Positions 23,732 to 32,017 of a DNA stretch of 48,970 bases are shown here, piece by piece. The DNA lies in assembly GCA_021372575.1 (NCBI GenBank), contig JAJFUE010000203.1, positions 1 to 48,970 on the forward strand, written 5' to 3'. The notes under the pieces were generated by a model, which was not told the origin of the DNA, searched no databases, and saw only the letters and a program-made list of their open reading frames with translations. The stretch comes from a bacterium (GTDB lineage: Bacteria > Sumerlaeota > Sumerlaeia > MVZB01). Position 1 is the first letter of the stretch. Every line of letters begins with the position of its first letter. Position numbers and translations under genes: made by a program.

Positions 23732-24847
23732 TTACAATCTTATCTTGTGCAGGCGCAGGTAGAGCGCGTAATCGACCGCGGCGAAGATCAGCACCGAGCC
23801 CCAGCCGGCGAAGAACGGATTGAGCCACTGCTGCTGGCCGAAGTTGCCGAACACCGCGTTGAGCACGTAATACGCCACCGCAACGACGAGCCCCAGCGCC
23901 ACGCCCTGCGTGAAATGCCGCGCGTGCACATCGACGACGACCGCGAACCCCAGCAGCACCATCAGCAGCGTCGCCACCGGGAACGACAGCTTCTTGTGCA
24001 GCGAGATCCATAGCCCCGCAAGCACTGACTGGTCGCTCTTGTTGGCGATGATTTCGGCGTACGTCTTGAGGTCGCCGAAGTTCATTTCCTCGGGCTCCTT
24101 CGAGCGCTCGAGGAACAGCGCCAGGCCCGGCTCCATCTGCACCTGCAGCGACTTGAACCGGTCGAAACTCTTGAGCGAGCCGTCACGGTTGAACGTGCGC
24201 TGCTCGGCGTTCGTGAAGTCCCAGTAGTCCGGCCCGGCGGGATTCGTGACCGGCGCGGCGCGGTCGGCGTCAATGCGCCGCTCGACCCCGGAGCCGTCCG
24301 GATACAGGTCGATGATCGTCGGGAACAGCATCAGCTGCAAATGCGCGATGTAGCCCTGCACGCAGTAAAACCGGTTCTTCTCGCCCTTCTCGAACAGGTT
24401 GATGCGCTTGTCAATCACGCGTTCGTCGCCGCCGGAGATATCGACCTTCTCGAGCTGGCGCGCGTTCTTCGACGCGACCGGCACGACGTATTCGCCGAAC
24501 CAGAACGTGAAGACCATCAGCCCGACCCCGAACATCACGGCCGGCATCGACAGCCGCCGGAAACTCACGCCCGCGGCCACCATCGCCAGGATCTCGCGGT
24601 TCTTGGCCAGGATCCCGTAGGCGAAGATCGTGGACATCAGCCCGACGATCGGCATCGCATTGACCAACTGGTCGGGCAGGTTAAAGAGCAGATACTTGAT
24701 CACGATCATGACCGACGGCCCATGCGCGATGATCAGCTTGCGCGTGTCGTAGGCCTCGTACGTCAGCATGATGACAATGCAAAACACCGCGAACAGCAAG
24801 AAGTAGTAGAAAATTTCCTTGAGGATGTAGCGGGTGATGAGCTTCAT
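23732..24847 (-). CDS. LptF/LptG-family lipopolysaccharide export permease
   Basis: 371 residues from ATG 24845-24847; in-frame ATGs at 24875-24877 and 24914-24916 would add 10 or 23 residues, but the family usually starts at KLITRYILKE. The architecture is typical: three helices up to about residue 130, a periplasmic beta-jelly-roll of some 150 residues (including GYIAHLQLMLFPTIIDLYPDG), and three closing helices (about 270-365). Family motifs are LPDQLVNAMPIVGL and AKNREILAMVAAGVS, the cytoplasmic coupling region. LptF/G with LptB extracts lipopolysaccharide from the inner membrane. It cannot be assigned to F or G from this copy alone. LolD is directly upstream. Confidence 0.92.
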   Translation of the reverse strand: MKLITRYILKEIFYYFLLFAVFCIVIMLTYEAYDTRKLIIAHGPSVMIVIKYLLFNLPDQLVNAMPIVGLMSTIFAYGILAKNREILAMVAAGVSFRRLSMPAVMFGVGLMVFTFWFGEYVVPVASKNARQLEKVDISGGDERVIDKRINLFEKGEKNRFYCVQGYIAHLQLMLFPTIIDLYPDGSGVERRIDADRAAPVTNPAGPDYWDFTNAEQRTFNRDGSLKSFDRFKSLQVQMEPGLALFLERSKEPEEMNFGDLKTYAEIIANKSDQSVLAGLWISLHKKLSFPVATLLMVLLGFAVVVDVHARHFTQGVALGLVVAVAYYVLNAVFGNFGQQQWLNPFFAGWGSVLIFAAVDYALYLRLHKIRL

Positions 24848-24958
24848 CGAGGCCGGGCTTTTCCGAAACAGGGTCATGACCGCGCCGGGTTGGCCCGGGC
24901 AGCGATCAGCCAGCATACCGCTGGAGGCGGATATTGATCAATATGAATGCGGTCCGGG

Positions 24959-25681
24959 CTATCTTCTCCGCCGTTCGGCGATCTGCGCCTCGAGTTCGGC
25001 CGTCTCGACCGGGTGCAGCGTCCCCCCGTGCAGGCGCATGATCCGGTGGGCGCGCATCGCGATCGTCGGCTCATGTGTGACGATGATCAGCCCGCGCCCC
25101 TCCGCCACCGTGTTCTTCCACATCAGCTCGATCACCGTCTCGCCGGTCTTGAGGTCGAGGTTCCCCGTCGGTTCGTCGGCCATCAGGAGCCGCGGTTGAT
25201 TAACGAGCGCGCGGCACAGCGCCACGCGTTGTTGCTCGCCGCCCGAAAGCCGCGACGGCCGGTGCCGCAGCCGCTCGCCGAGGCCGAGGCCCTTGAGCAT
25301 TTCCATTGCCGAGGCCTCCACCTCGTCGCGCCGCCGCCCCGCGATCAGCGCCGGCATCATCACGTTCTCGATCGCCGAGAACTCCGGCAGCAGGTGATGG
25401 AACTGGAACACGTAGCCGATGCTGCGGTTGCGCCATTCGCTCAGTTGCGCGACCGAGCGACCGCTTAGCGGCTTGCCGTCGAACGTGATCGTCCCCTCGT
25501 CGGGCACGTCCAGCCCGCCCAGCAGGTGCAGCAGCGTCGATTTGCCCGAGCCGGACATGCCGATCACGGCAACGGCCTCGCCGGCGCCGACGGTCAGCGT
25601 CGCCCCGCGCAGCACCTTGAGCTCACGCTCGCCGTCGTGATAGCTCTTGACCAGTTTCTCGGCCACCAGCAGTTCGGTCAT
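24959..25681 (-). CDS. lolD: Lipoprotein-release ABC transporter ATPase (LolD)
   Basis: 240 residues from the ATG at 25679-25681; GGGGA lies nine bases upstream, favouring this over an ATG eleven codons earlier (25714). Walker A is GMSGSGKST, the Q-loop segment YVFQFHHLLPEFSAIENVMMP is diagnostic of LolD rather than MacB or LptB, the signature is LSGGEQQR, Walker B is LLMADEPTGNLD, and the H-loop is VTHEP. LolD powers release of outer-membrane lipoproteins to LolA through LolC/LolE, which are not in this window. It lies 111 bases upstream of the LptF/G gene, so lipoprotein and LPS export may be co-expressed. Confidence 0.93.
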   Translation of the reverse strand: MTELLVAEKLVKSYHDGERELKVLRGATLTVGAGEAVAVIGMSGSGKSTLLHLLGGLDVPDEGTITFDGKPLSGRSVAQLSEWRNRSIGYVFQFHHLLPEFSAIENVMMPALIAGRRRDEVEASAMEMLKGLGLGERLRHRPSRLSGGEQQRVALCRALVNQPRLLMADEPTGNLDLKTGETVIELMWKNTVAEGRGLIIVTHEPTIAMRAHRIMRLHGGTLHPVETAELEAQIAERRRR

Positions 25682-25775
25682 GGAGTCGCATCCCCTTCGG
25701 GCGTCATTCGGCACACGGCCCCATCATCCCCGCCCCGCCACCCCAAAGTCAAGCCGCGCGGAAAAGACAGTGTTG

Positions 25776-25887
25776 GTCTTATGCGTCCGATGCGTCCTAT
25801 AGGTCCTATGCTTCAGGAACTCATCAAACCCATAGGACGCATAAGACGCATAGGCCGCATAGGACACATAAGACCCATAGGACCCAT
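25776..25887. repeat. Inverted array of 9-base CATAGGACG units
   Basis: The right arm (25831-25887) has six successive 9-base units: CATAGGACG, CATAAGACG, CATAGGCCG, CATAGGACA, CATAAGACC, CATAGGACC. The left arm (25776-25810) is the complement of four more units, and a 20-base spacer lies between. The whole could fold into a long slipped hairpin. It lies in the divergent region between LolD and the WecG-type gene; no gene is visible in this 400-base gap. Confidence 0.85.
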
Positions 25888-26032
25888 GCTGATTAAATTC
25901 TCGTTGGCTCGTGGCCGGGCGTGTCGCACAATAGCGCTGAAGCCGCGCGCAGGCGTTATCGATTACGAGTTACTCATGAACCCTGGCGAGCTCACAACGA
26001 TCGATGAAAATGATCGGGCCTGAACTTGGATC

Positions 26033-26066
26033 TCTTTTGCGTTTTTTGCCCTTTTGCGTTTTTGCG
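26033..26066. repeat. Iterated TTTTGCG word
   Basis: Four near-copies of TTTTGCG or TTTTGCC at seven- to ten-base spacing lie 19-52 bases before the GTG start of the WecG-type gene. Confidence 0.7.
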
Positions 26067-26084
26067 TGAACGTATTTTTTCTGA

Positions 26085-26879
26085 GTGAGCACGAGCACGA
26101 CCACAACGAATCCCACTTCCATTGAGCGCGTCTTTCTGGGCAACATCCCGCTTTCGCCCGTCAGCATGCGCGAAGCCGGGGACCTCATTGCCGGCTGGGT
26201 CCATGCTGCCCCGCTGCGCACTGTCGTCACGCCCAACGTCGATCACGCCGTCGATCTGCAAACCAACGATTCCTTCCGCGGCGCCTACGGGCGCGCCTCG
26301 CTTTCGCTTGCCGACGGCGCGCCGATCATCTGGGCCGCCCGGTTCCTCGGCCTCCCGAAGATCGAAAAAGTCTCCGGCTCCGATCTCGTGCCCGCGCTCT
26401 GCCTGCGCGCGGCGAGCGAACGCTGGCGCGTCATGTTCATCGGCGGCACCTCCGAAGCCGACCTCGCCGATTTACTCGATCGGATTCGCGCCCGCTTTCA
26501 TGGTATTGTGATCGGCGGGGCGTATCCCCCGATGGGTTTTGAACGCGATCCCGCCGCCGAAGATCGCCTTCTCGGCCAGATCGCCGACTTCAAGCCCGAT
26601 CTGATCCTGATGGGCTGCGGCGCGCCCAAGAGCGAGATCTGGCTCGACCGCCACCGCGACCGCATCGGCCACGGCGTGGCAATGGCGATCGGCGCGGGTG
26701 TTCGGTTCCTTGCCGGCCGCGAACGCCGCGCCCCGCGCTGGATGCAACGCGCCGGGCTCGAGTGGACGTGGCGCCTCGCGCACGACCCGCTGCGCCTGTG
26801 GCGACGATATCTTGTGAAGGACGTGCGATTCCTCCCCCTGGTCCTCAAATGGCGGATGAACCGAAAACACTCTCAATAA
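26085..26879 (+). CDS. WecG/TagA/CpsF-family glycosyltransferase (GT26)
   Basis: 264 residues from GTG 26085; no ATG occurs before the conserved core, and no strong Shine-Dalgarno is visible. The family motifs are all present: TPNVDHAVDLQ, LSLADGAPIIW, KVSGSDLVP, VMFIGG, LILMGCGAPKSEIW, AIGAGVRFLAG and the C-terminal RAPRWMQRAGLEWTWRLAHDP with RLWRRYL. The enzyme transfers ManNAc, ManNAcA or a similar sugar to an undecaprenyl-linked acceptor at the inner membrane, an early step of teichoic acid, enterobacterial common antigen or exopolysaccharide assembly. It overlaps the O-antigen-ligase gene by 31 bases, so the two are probably coupled. Confidence 0.92.
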   Translation: MSTSTTTTNPTSIERVFLGNIPLSPVSMREAGDLIAGWVHAAPLRTVVTPNVDHAVDLQTNDSFRGAYGRASLSLADGAPIIWAARFLGLPKIEKVSGSDLVPALCLRAASERWRVMFIGGTSEADLADLLDRIRARFHGIVIGGAYPPMGFERDPAAEDRLLGQIADFKPDLILMGCGAPKSEIWLDRHRDRIGHGVAMAIGAGVRFLAGRERRAPRWMQRAGLEWTWRLAHDPLRLWRRYLVKDVRFLPLVLKWRMNRKHSQ

Positions 26880-28288
26880 GCGATCCACGCCTGGTCACGC
26901 TGCTCGGCGCGACGCTGATGTCGGCCGCCGTCCTGACCGTCGCCGGCTGGATGTTCTATCCCCTGATCGGGATGCTGATGCTTGGCGCGTGGATGGGCCT
27001 CGCGCTGATCATCGCCGCCTGGCAGCGGCCGATGATCATGTTGTGGCCGCTGTGGGCGGCGGGGCTATACAACTACGGCGTCGCCGCCGGCGGCGCGATC
27101 ATCAAGCCGACCGAACTCATCCAGATCGCGATGATCGGGTTCATCGTGATGCGCATCACCGCCGGCGACCGCGACGCGATCGCGCGCCTGGCGCGCGCCG
27201 GCTGGCTCGTGCTTGCGCTGGGCCTCATCGGTGTCATCGCGGTTGCCAGCGCCGCGCCGCACCCGAATTTCTTCAACGTCCGCTATGAGGTCTTCAACTA
27301 CGGCACGCTGGTCTATGCGCTCCTGTTCTTCCGCGCGCGCGACTGGAAGATGCTCCTTTCGCTGTTCGTCATCGCCGTGGCCGCCGAGGCCTGGCTGACG
27401 CTCGTTCTCCGTTTTTTCTTCAACATCAATGGCCTGGAATTCCTCGGCGAGCGCGGCGGCGTGTTCGTGCGCTACATGAACGACCCCACGCTGGAACTGA
27501 TGGCCGGCGGCCGCAACCGCCTCTCCGGCACGATGACGCACAAGAACATGCTGGCCGCGTTCTTCGTGCTGCTGCTCCCGCTGATCAGTGTCGAGATGCT
27601 GCGCCACAAACGGTTCTCCTGGCTCGCGGCGGTCATCCCCGCCCTGGCCGCGCTCGCGCTCAGCGACTCGATGACCGGCTGGGTCGCGATGGTCATCGTC
27701 ATCGCCCTGCTGCTCGTCTTCCTGCGCCGCTTCGACTACCTCGCGATCATGTCGTTGTTCATCCTGCCGGCCCTCGCGGTCGGCATCTGGAAATTCGGCG
27801 AGCCGATCTTCTACCGCACGCAGCAGCTCTTCGGCAGCACCGAAGGCTACGGCACGGTCAGCTCGCGTTTCGAGATCCTCAACATCAGCCTGCGTCTCAT
27901 CGAGGACTACCCGTGGCTCGGCATTGGCCGTAACAACTTCCTGCTTTACGGCCAGACCTACTACACGCACGCGCACAACCTGTTCCTGATGAAGATCATC
28001 GAGATGGGCATCCCCGGCGGGCTGATGTTCATCGGGGTCTTTTTGTCCATTTACGGGCGGATCTGGTGGGCGATGCTGCGCGAAACGGCGCGCCTCTCCG
28101 CGCAGGGCCAGTATTACCACGTGCTCGGTCTGACGCTCGGCCTGACCGGCATCCTCGCCATGAACATGCTCGACTACAACTACATCCACTTCAGCCTCGG
28201 CCCGATGATCACAGTCCTCATGGGCGTGGCGCTGGCGGTCTCGATGGACCTGCCGGGAGTGGCGGAGCCTAACAAATTATCCCTTTAA
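26849..28288 (+). CDS. O-antigen ligase/polymerase-like membrane protein
   Basis: 479 residues from ATG 26849; the frame is open upstream, but that stretch is inside the WecG-type gene. About eleven to twelve hydrophobic helices surround one large loop. The Wzy_C-like signature lies after the central helices: GTVSSRFEILNISLRLIEDYPWLGIGRNNF, then YTHAHNLFLMKIIEMGIPGG, which matches the family pattern R...W..a......P..G.G...f and HahN..l....e.G..G. Such proteins ligate or polymerise undecaprenyl-linked glycans on the periplasmic face. Context with a WecG-type transferase supports a surface-polysaccharide role. Confidence 0.87.
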   Translation: MADEPKTLSISDPRLVTLLGATLMSAAVLTVAGWMFYPLIGMLMLGAWMGLALIIAAWQRPMIMLWPLWAAGLYNYGVAAGGAIIKPTELIQIAMIGFIVMRITAGDRDAIARLARAGWLVLALGLIGVIAVASAAPHPNFFNVRYEVFNYGTLVYALLFFRARDWKMLLSLFVIAVAAEAWLTLVLRFFFNINGLEFLGERGGVFVRYMNDPTLELMAGGRNRLSGTMTHKNMLAAFFVLLLPLISVEMLRHKRFSWLAAVIPALAALALSDSMTGWVAMVIVIALLLVFLRRFDYLAIMSLFILPALAVGIWKFGEPIFYRTQQLFGSTEGYGTVSSRFEILNISLRLIEDYPWLGIGRNNFLLYGQTYYTHAHNLFLMKIIEMGIPGGLMFIGVFLSIYGRIWWAMLRETARLSAQGQYYHVLGLTLGLTGILAMNMLDYNYIHFSLGPMITVLMGVALAVSMDLPGVAEPNKLSL

Positions 28289-28311
28289 CCGCGGTCGATA
28301 GCATATATAAT
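28284..28311 (+). promoter_or_regulatory. Possible promoter for the DUF5678-like/retropepsin pair
   Basis: A perfect TATAAT at 28306-28311 stands out in this GC-rich sequence, with a weak TTTAAC at 28284-28289 spaced 16 bases upstream. It would place a transcript start just before the ribosome-binding site of the gene at 28336. Confidence 0.35.
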
Positions 28312-28335
28312 GATTTTTGCAGTCAAGGAGATCGC

Positions 28336-28551
28336 ATGATGACCCAGTATGAACAACTCTTGCTTTTGGCGGAAAAGATCTCCGACAGATATCCGCGGAG
28401 TTACGTGGTCGTCGATGCAAACACCCACGCGATTCTTGCCAAAGGAATGGACGCGAAAAAGGTTTACAAGAAAGTCAGGCAGAATCTAAAGCCGGGTCAG
28501 ATTCCCATGGTATGTAAAAAGCCGAAGAAGGACGAGATCCTCATCTTCTAA
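28336..28551 (+). CDS. Small DUF5678-like protein
   Basis: 71 residues from ATG 28336, with AAGGAG at 28325-28330. It resembles DUF5678: YVVVDANTHAILAKGMDAKKVYKKVR, then a short strand ending with positively charged residues and EILIF. The fold is probably a small alpha/beta domain. The family is frequently encoded directly upstream of a retropepsin-like aspartic protease, as here: its stop TAA abuts the next ATG with no gap. A partner or modulator role for the protease is a context inference. Base composition is more AT-rich than the flanking polysaccharide genes and uvrA. Confidence 0.65.
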   Translation: MMTQYEQLLLLAEKISDRYPRSYVVVDANTHAILAKGMDAKKVYKKVRQNLKPGQIPMVCKKPKKDEILIF

Positions 28552-28995
28552 ATGGTAATGCTTCGATACCCGACCGCGGATAAAAAACCGCTTATTCTGA
28601 TGGCCGTTCGCACAAACGGTTATTTCTTTCTCCATCCAATGCTGCTCGACACGGGAGCGGACCACACCATCTTTCCGGCCGATTTCGCTTCGTATATCGG
28701 GCACCACAATTTGAATCCGAATGTGGTTCACGAGACAGTTTCGGGCATCGGCGGGACTGCTGTTGCCTACATTCACACCATGCGGCTGTCGCTTGTCGAT
28801 CCCGAAAATCCCCTGATGAATATCGGGAACGAGAATGTTCCTTCCTGTGTATGGCATTCTTCGATCAAAAAATATCGATTCATTCACGGATTTTCTTCCC
28901 AATTCGGCTTGCTTGGTCGTGACCTCATCCGTGAGTGGAAAAAAGTCTCTCTCGTTCCAACCTTGTCGCGCTGGACGATTGAAATTACAATCTGA
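28552..28995 (+). CDS. Retropepsin-like aspartic protease
   Basis: 147 residues. The catalytic triplet is DTGAD in MLLDTGADHTIFP (about residues 31-43), followed by the flap-like strand VSGIGGTAVAY and a closing GLLGRDLIREWKKV, where GLLGRD matches the ILGRD psi-loop of retropepsins. Such proteins have one catalytic Asp per chain and work as homodimers. There is no signal peptide, so it is probably cytoplasmic. It begins immediately after the small DUF5678-like gene and forms a two-gene unit between the polysaccharide genes and uvrA. Substrate is unknown. Confidence 0.8.
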   Translation: MVMLRYPTADKKPLILMAVRTNGYFFLHPMLLDTGADHTIFPADFASYIGHHNLNPNVVHETVSGIGGTAVAYIHTMRLSLVDPENPLMNIGNENVPSCVWHSSIKKYRFIHGFSSQFGLLGRDLIREWKKVSLVPTLSRWTIEITI

Positions 28996-29064
28996 TTTCC
29001 TCGCCCGCTTTGACACATTCGCCCAAAAATGGTTCAATGGATCGGGCCGAGGCGGCCGCTTGTC

Positions 29065-31845
29065 ATGGTTGATACCACCGATATCCGCGGGGCGCGGACT
29101 CACAACCTCAAAAACGTTTCCTGCTCGTTTCCGCACGGCTCGCTGACCGTCATCACGGGCGTGTCGGGCTCCGGCAAAAGTTCGCTTGCGTTCGACACGC
29201 TCTACGCCGAGGGCCAGCGCCGCTACACCGAGTCGCTCTCGACCTACGCCCGCCAGTTTATCGAGCGCATGGAGCGCCCCGACGTCGATTCGGTCAGCGG
29301 CATCCAGCCCGCCATCGCGCTCGAGCAGAAAAACGCCGTCCGCTCGGCGCGCTCGACCGTCGGCACCGCCACCGAGATCCACGACTACCTGCGCCTGCTG
29401 TTCGCCAAGCTCGGCGTGACGTGGTGCCCGCATTGCAACCTGCCGGTGCGCCCGGAAACGCCCGACTCGGCGATGGAAACCCTCTCGCAACTCGAGCCCG
29501 GCACGCGCCTGATGATCCTCGGCCCGACCGAAATGCGCGGCGAAGAACTGGGCGACTCGCTCCGCACCGAGCTCGTGCGTCAGGGCTGGCACCGCCTGTG
29601 GGACGGCGCGAAGCTGATCGACCTTGAGGCCGGCGAGCGCCCCCGCGATCCGCGCGCCGAATTGGCCGTCCTGACCGACCGGCTCGCGTGGCGGCCCGAT
29701 TCGCAGTCGCGTCTGCGCACCGCCCTCGAGCTTGCCTTCCAGGCCGGCCGCGGCCGCGCGCGCGTCCTCGCGCCCGATCTCAACGAGCGCTTCGATTTCT
29801 CGTCAGGCATGACCTGCGACAACTGCGGCCGCGCCTACCCGCGCCCCGAGCCGCAGCTGTTCAGCTTTTACAGCCCGCTCGGCGCGTGCCCCACCTGCGA
29901 GGGCTTCGGCCGCATCGTTGATATCGACCTCGACAAGATCATCCCCAACCGCGACCTGTCGATCGAGGACGGCGCCATCGCCCCCTGGAACAGCCTCGGC
30001 AACCTCGAAATGTACGATCACCTGCGCGGCGAGACCTCGCCGAAACAGATCCCGCGCCTGCGCCCGATCCGCGAATTCACGCCCGAGCAATACAAGAACC
30101 TCCTCGACGGCGTTGGCGGCTTCTGCGGCATCCGCGGCTATTTCGAGTGGCTCGAGTCCAAGCGCTACAAGGTCCAGGCGCGCGTGATGCTCGCGCGCTA
30201 CCGCGCCTACCGCAAGTGCGAAACGTGCGGCGGCCGCCGGCTGCGCCCCGAGGCGCTCTCCGTCAAGTTCAAGGATCGAAACATCGCCGAGCTTGCGGAC
30301 GTTCCGGTCCGCGACCTGCGCGCGTGGTTCGACACTTTGGACCTCAGCGCGTCCGAAGCCGAGATCGCCGGCCGCGCTCTCGAGGCCCTGCGTGCGCGGC
30401 TGGCCTACCTCGACCGTGTCGGGCTCGGCTACCTCACGCTCGCGCGCCAGACGCGCACGCTCTCGGGCGGCGAGTCCCAGCGCATCAACCTCGCGACCGC
30501 GCTCGGCTCGGCGCTCACCGAGACGCTCTACGTTCTCGACGAGCCGACCGTCGGCCTTCACCCGCGCGATACCGACCGCCTCATCGCGATCCTCAAATCG
30601 CTTCGCGACCTCGGCAACACGGTCGTCGTCGTCGAACACGACCTCGATGTCATCCGCTCGGCGGACCGCCTCCTCGATCTCGGCCCCGGGGCAGGCGAGT
30701 GGGGCGGCCAAATCCTTTTCGAAGGCGCGCCGAACCAGCTCGACGGCCAGGACACGCCGACGGCGCTTCACCTGCGCACGTATCATGAGCCGCCGGTTGC
30801 GTCGCAAAACCGCGACCCGCGCGGCTGGATCACCGTCCGCGGCGCGCACGGCAACAACCTGCGCAACCTCACCGTGCGCTTCCCGCTCGGCGTGTTCTGC
30901 TGCGTCACGGGCGTCTCGGGTTCGGGCAAGACGACGCTCGTGCGTGACACGCTCGCCGCCAACTACCGCCGCCTGCGCGAGATCGCCCCCGTCGAGGCCG
31001 AGCCGTGCGACGCGATCGATGGCCTCGAGCAGATCGACGCGCTCAGCTGGGTCGATCAGGCGCCACTTGCCGGATCGAGCCGCTCCAATCCGGTCACGTT
31101 CGTCAAAGCTTATGAATGGATCCGCAAGACGCTCGCCGAGACGCGCGAGGCCCGCGCGCTGGGCCTCACGCCGCGCGACTTCTCGTTCAACGTCGATGGC
31201 GGCCGCTGCCCCGTCTGCAAGGGCACCGGCACGCAGCTCATCGACATGCACTTCATGGCCGACATCGAGGTCCCGTGCGAGGCGTGCGACGGCAAGCGCT
31301 TCCAGAACCGCGTCCTGCAGCTGCGCTTCGAGGACAGGACCATCAACGACATCCTCGCGATGACCGTCGATCAGGCGCGCGATTTCTTCCGGCTCCACCC
31401 GAAAATCGTCAAGGCGCTCCAGCCGCTGCGCGAGGTTGGGCTCGGCTACTTGCGCCTGGGCCAATCGACCACGACGCTTTCGGGCGGCGAAGCCCAGCGC
31501 CTCAAGCTTGCCGCGCACCTCGCCCAGATGCGCGACGGCCGCGGCCGGCTCTACGTCTTCGACGAGCCGACGACCGGCCTGCACCCGGCCGACCTCAAGA
31601 AGCTCGTCGAGATCTTTCAGGAGATGGTCCAGCGCGGCTGCTCATTAATCATCATCGAGCACAACATGGACCTCATCGCCGCCGCCGACTGGGTCATCGA
31701 CCTCGGCCCCGAAGGCGGCGACCTCGGCGGCCGCATCGTCGCCCAGGGCCCCCTCGAAAAAATCATGTCCTCGCCCGAGTCGATCACCGGCCGATATCTG
31801 AATCAAAGATTTAGCGGTGATTCAACGCGCGCCTCGAGTAAGTGA
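29065..31845 (+). CDS. uvrA: Excinuclease ABC subunit A
   Basis: 926 residues from ATG 29065; an in-frame ATG at 29029 would add twelve residues and neither has a clear Shine-Dalgarno. It is a tandem ABC ATPase that recognises bulky DNA damage with UvrB. Domain signs in order: Walker [21 protein letters not shown] near residue 33, a UvrB-binding and insertion region, zinc module CDNCGRAY with [17 protein letters not shown], signature LSGGESQR and Walker [13 protein letters not shown], second Walker [10 protein letters not shown], second zinc module CPVCKGTG with CEACDGKRF, signature LSGGEAQR and [10 protein letters not shown]. It resembles the UvrA subset with [19 protein letters not shown] in place of the SRNPRSTVGT of E. 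coli-type proteins. uvrB and uvrC are not present. Confidence 0.96.
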   Translation: MVDTTDIRGARTHNLKNVSCSFPHGSLTVITGVSGSGKSSLAFDTLYAEGQRRYTESLSTYARQFIERMERPDVDSVSGIQPAIALEQKNAVRSARSTVGTATEIHDYLRLLFAKLGVTWCPHCNLPVRPETPDSAMETLSQLEPGTRLMILGPTEMRGEELGDSLRTELVRQGWHRLWDGAKLIDLEAGERPRDPRAELAVLTDRLAWRPDSQSRLRTALELAFQAGRGRARVLAPDLNERFDFSSGMTCDNCGRAYPRPEPQLFSFYSPLGACPTCEGFGRIVDIDLDKIIPNRDLSIEDGAIAPWNSLGNLEMYDHLRGETSPKQIPRLRPIREFTPEQYKNLLDGVGGFCGIRGYFEWLESKRYKVQARVMLARYRAYRKCETCGGRRLRPEALSVKFKDRNIAELADVPVRDLRAWFDTLDLSASEAEIAGRALEALRARLAYLDRVGLGYLTLARQTRTLSGGESQRINLATALGSALTETLYVLDEPTVGLHPRDTDRLIAILKSLRDLGNTVVVVEHDLDVIRSADRLLDLGPGAGEWGGQILFEGAPNQLDGQDTPTALHLRTYHEPPVASQNRDPRGWITVRGAHGNNLRNLTVRFPLGVFCCVTGVSGSGKTTLVRDTLAANYRRLREIAPVEAEPCDAIDGLEQIDALSWVDQAPLAGSSRSNPVTFVKAYEWIRKTLAETREARALGLTPRDFSFNVDGGRCPVCKGTGTQLIDMHFMADIEVPCEACDGKRFQNRVLQLRFEDRTINDILAMTVDQARDFFRLHPKIVKALQPLREVGLGYLRLGQSTTTLSGGEAQRLKLAAHLAQMRDGRGRLYVFDEPTTGLHPADLKKLVEIFQEMVQRGCSLIIIEHNMDLIAAADWVIDLGPEGGDLGGRIVAQGPLEKIMSSPESITGRYLNQRFSGDSTRASSK

Positions 31846-31892
31846 TAAAAGTATTCAGGCAATGAATGCCACTTTGCCGAAGGCGTGAACCA

Positions 31893-31954
31893 GAGCCCCG
31901 GCAGGGGCGAAACAATATTACCTAAGCGAAATGTGTCGCCCCTTCCGGGGCTTG
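31893..31954. repeat. Palindromic repeat, AGCCCCGGCAGGGGCGA family (copy 2)
   Basis: AGCCCCGGCAGGGGCGA and its complement TGTCGCCCCTTCCGGGGCT face each other across about 25 bases, so each half can fold alone or the halves can pair into one long stem. The element sits between the convergent uvrA and dus genes and may act as a two-way terminator. Confidence 0.8.
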
Positions 31955-32017
31955 GGCTGCGCCCGACTCGATTCAGGTAGAACTTTTCTCAATTGCTCTA
32001 ATTTGCCTGTCTCCGGT

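Noticed and set aside
24959-25681. Reading the ABC ATPase as LptB because it neighbours LptF/G
   Set aside because: The FQFHHLLPEF segment and LMADEPTGNLD are LolD-type, not LptB-type.
25776-25887. Possible CRISPR array
   Set aside because: The units are 9 bases with no spacers between them, and there are no cas genes.
29803-31584. A 593-codon minus-strand open frame opposite uvrA
   Set aside because: Antisense shadow of conserved UvrA motifs, with no recognisable domain.
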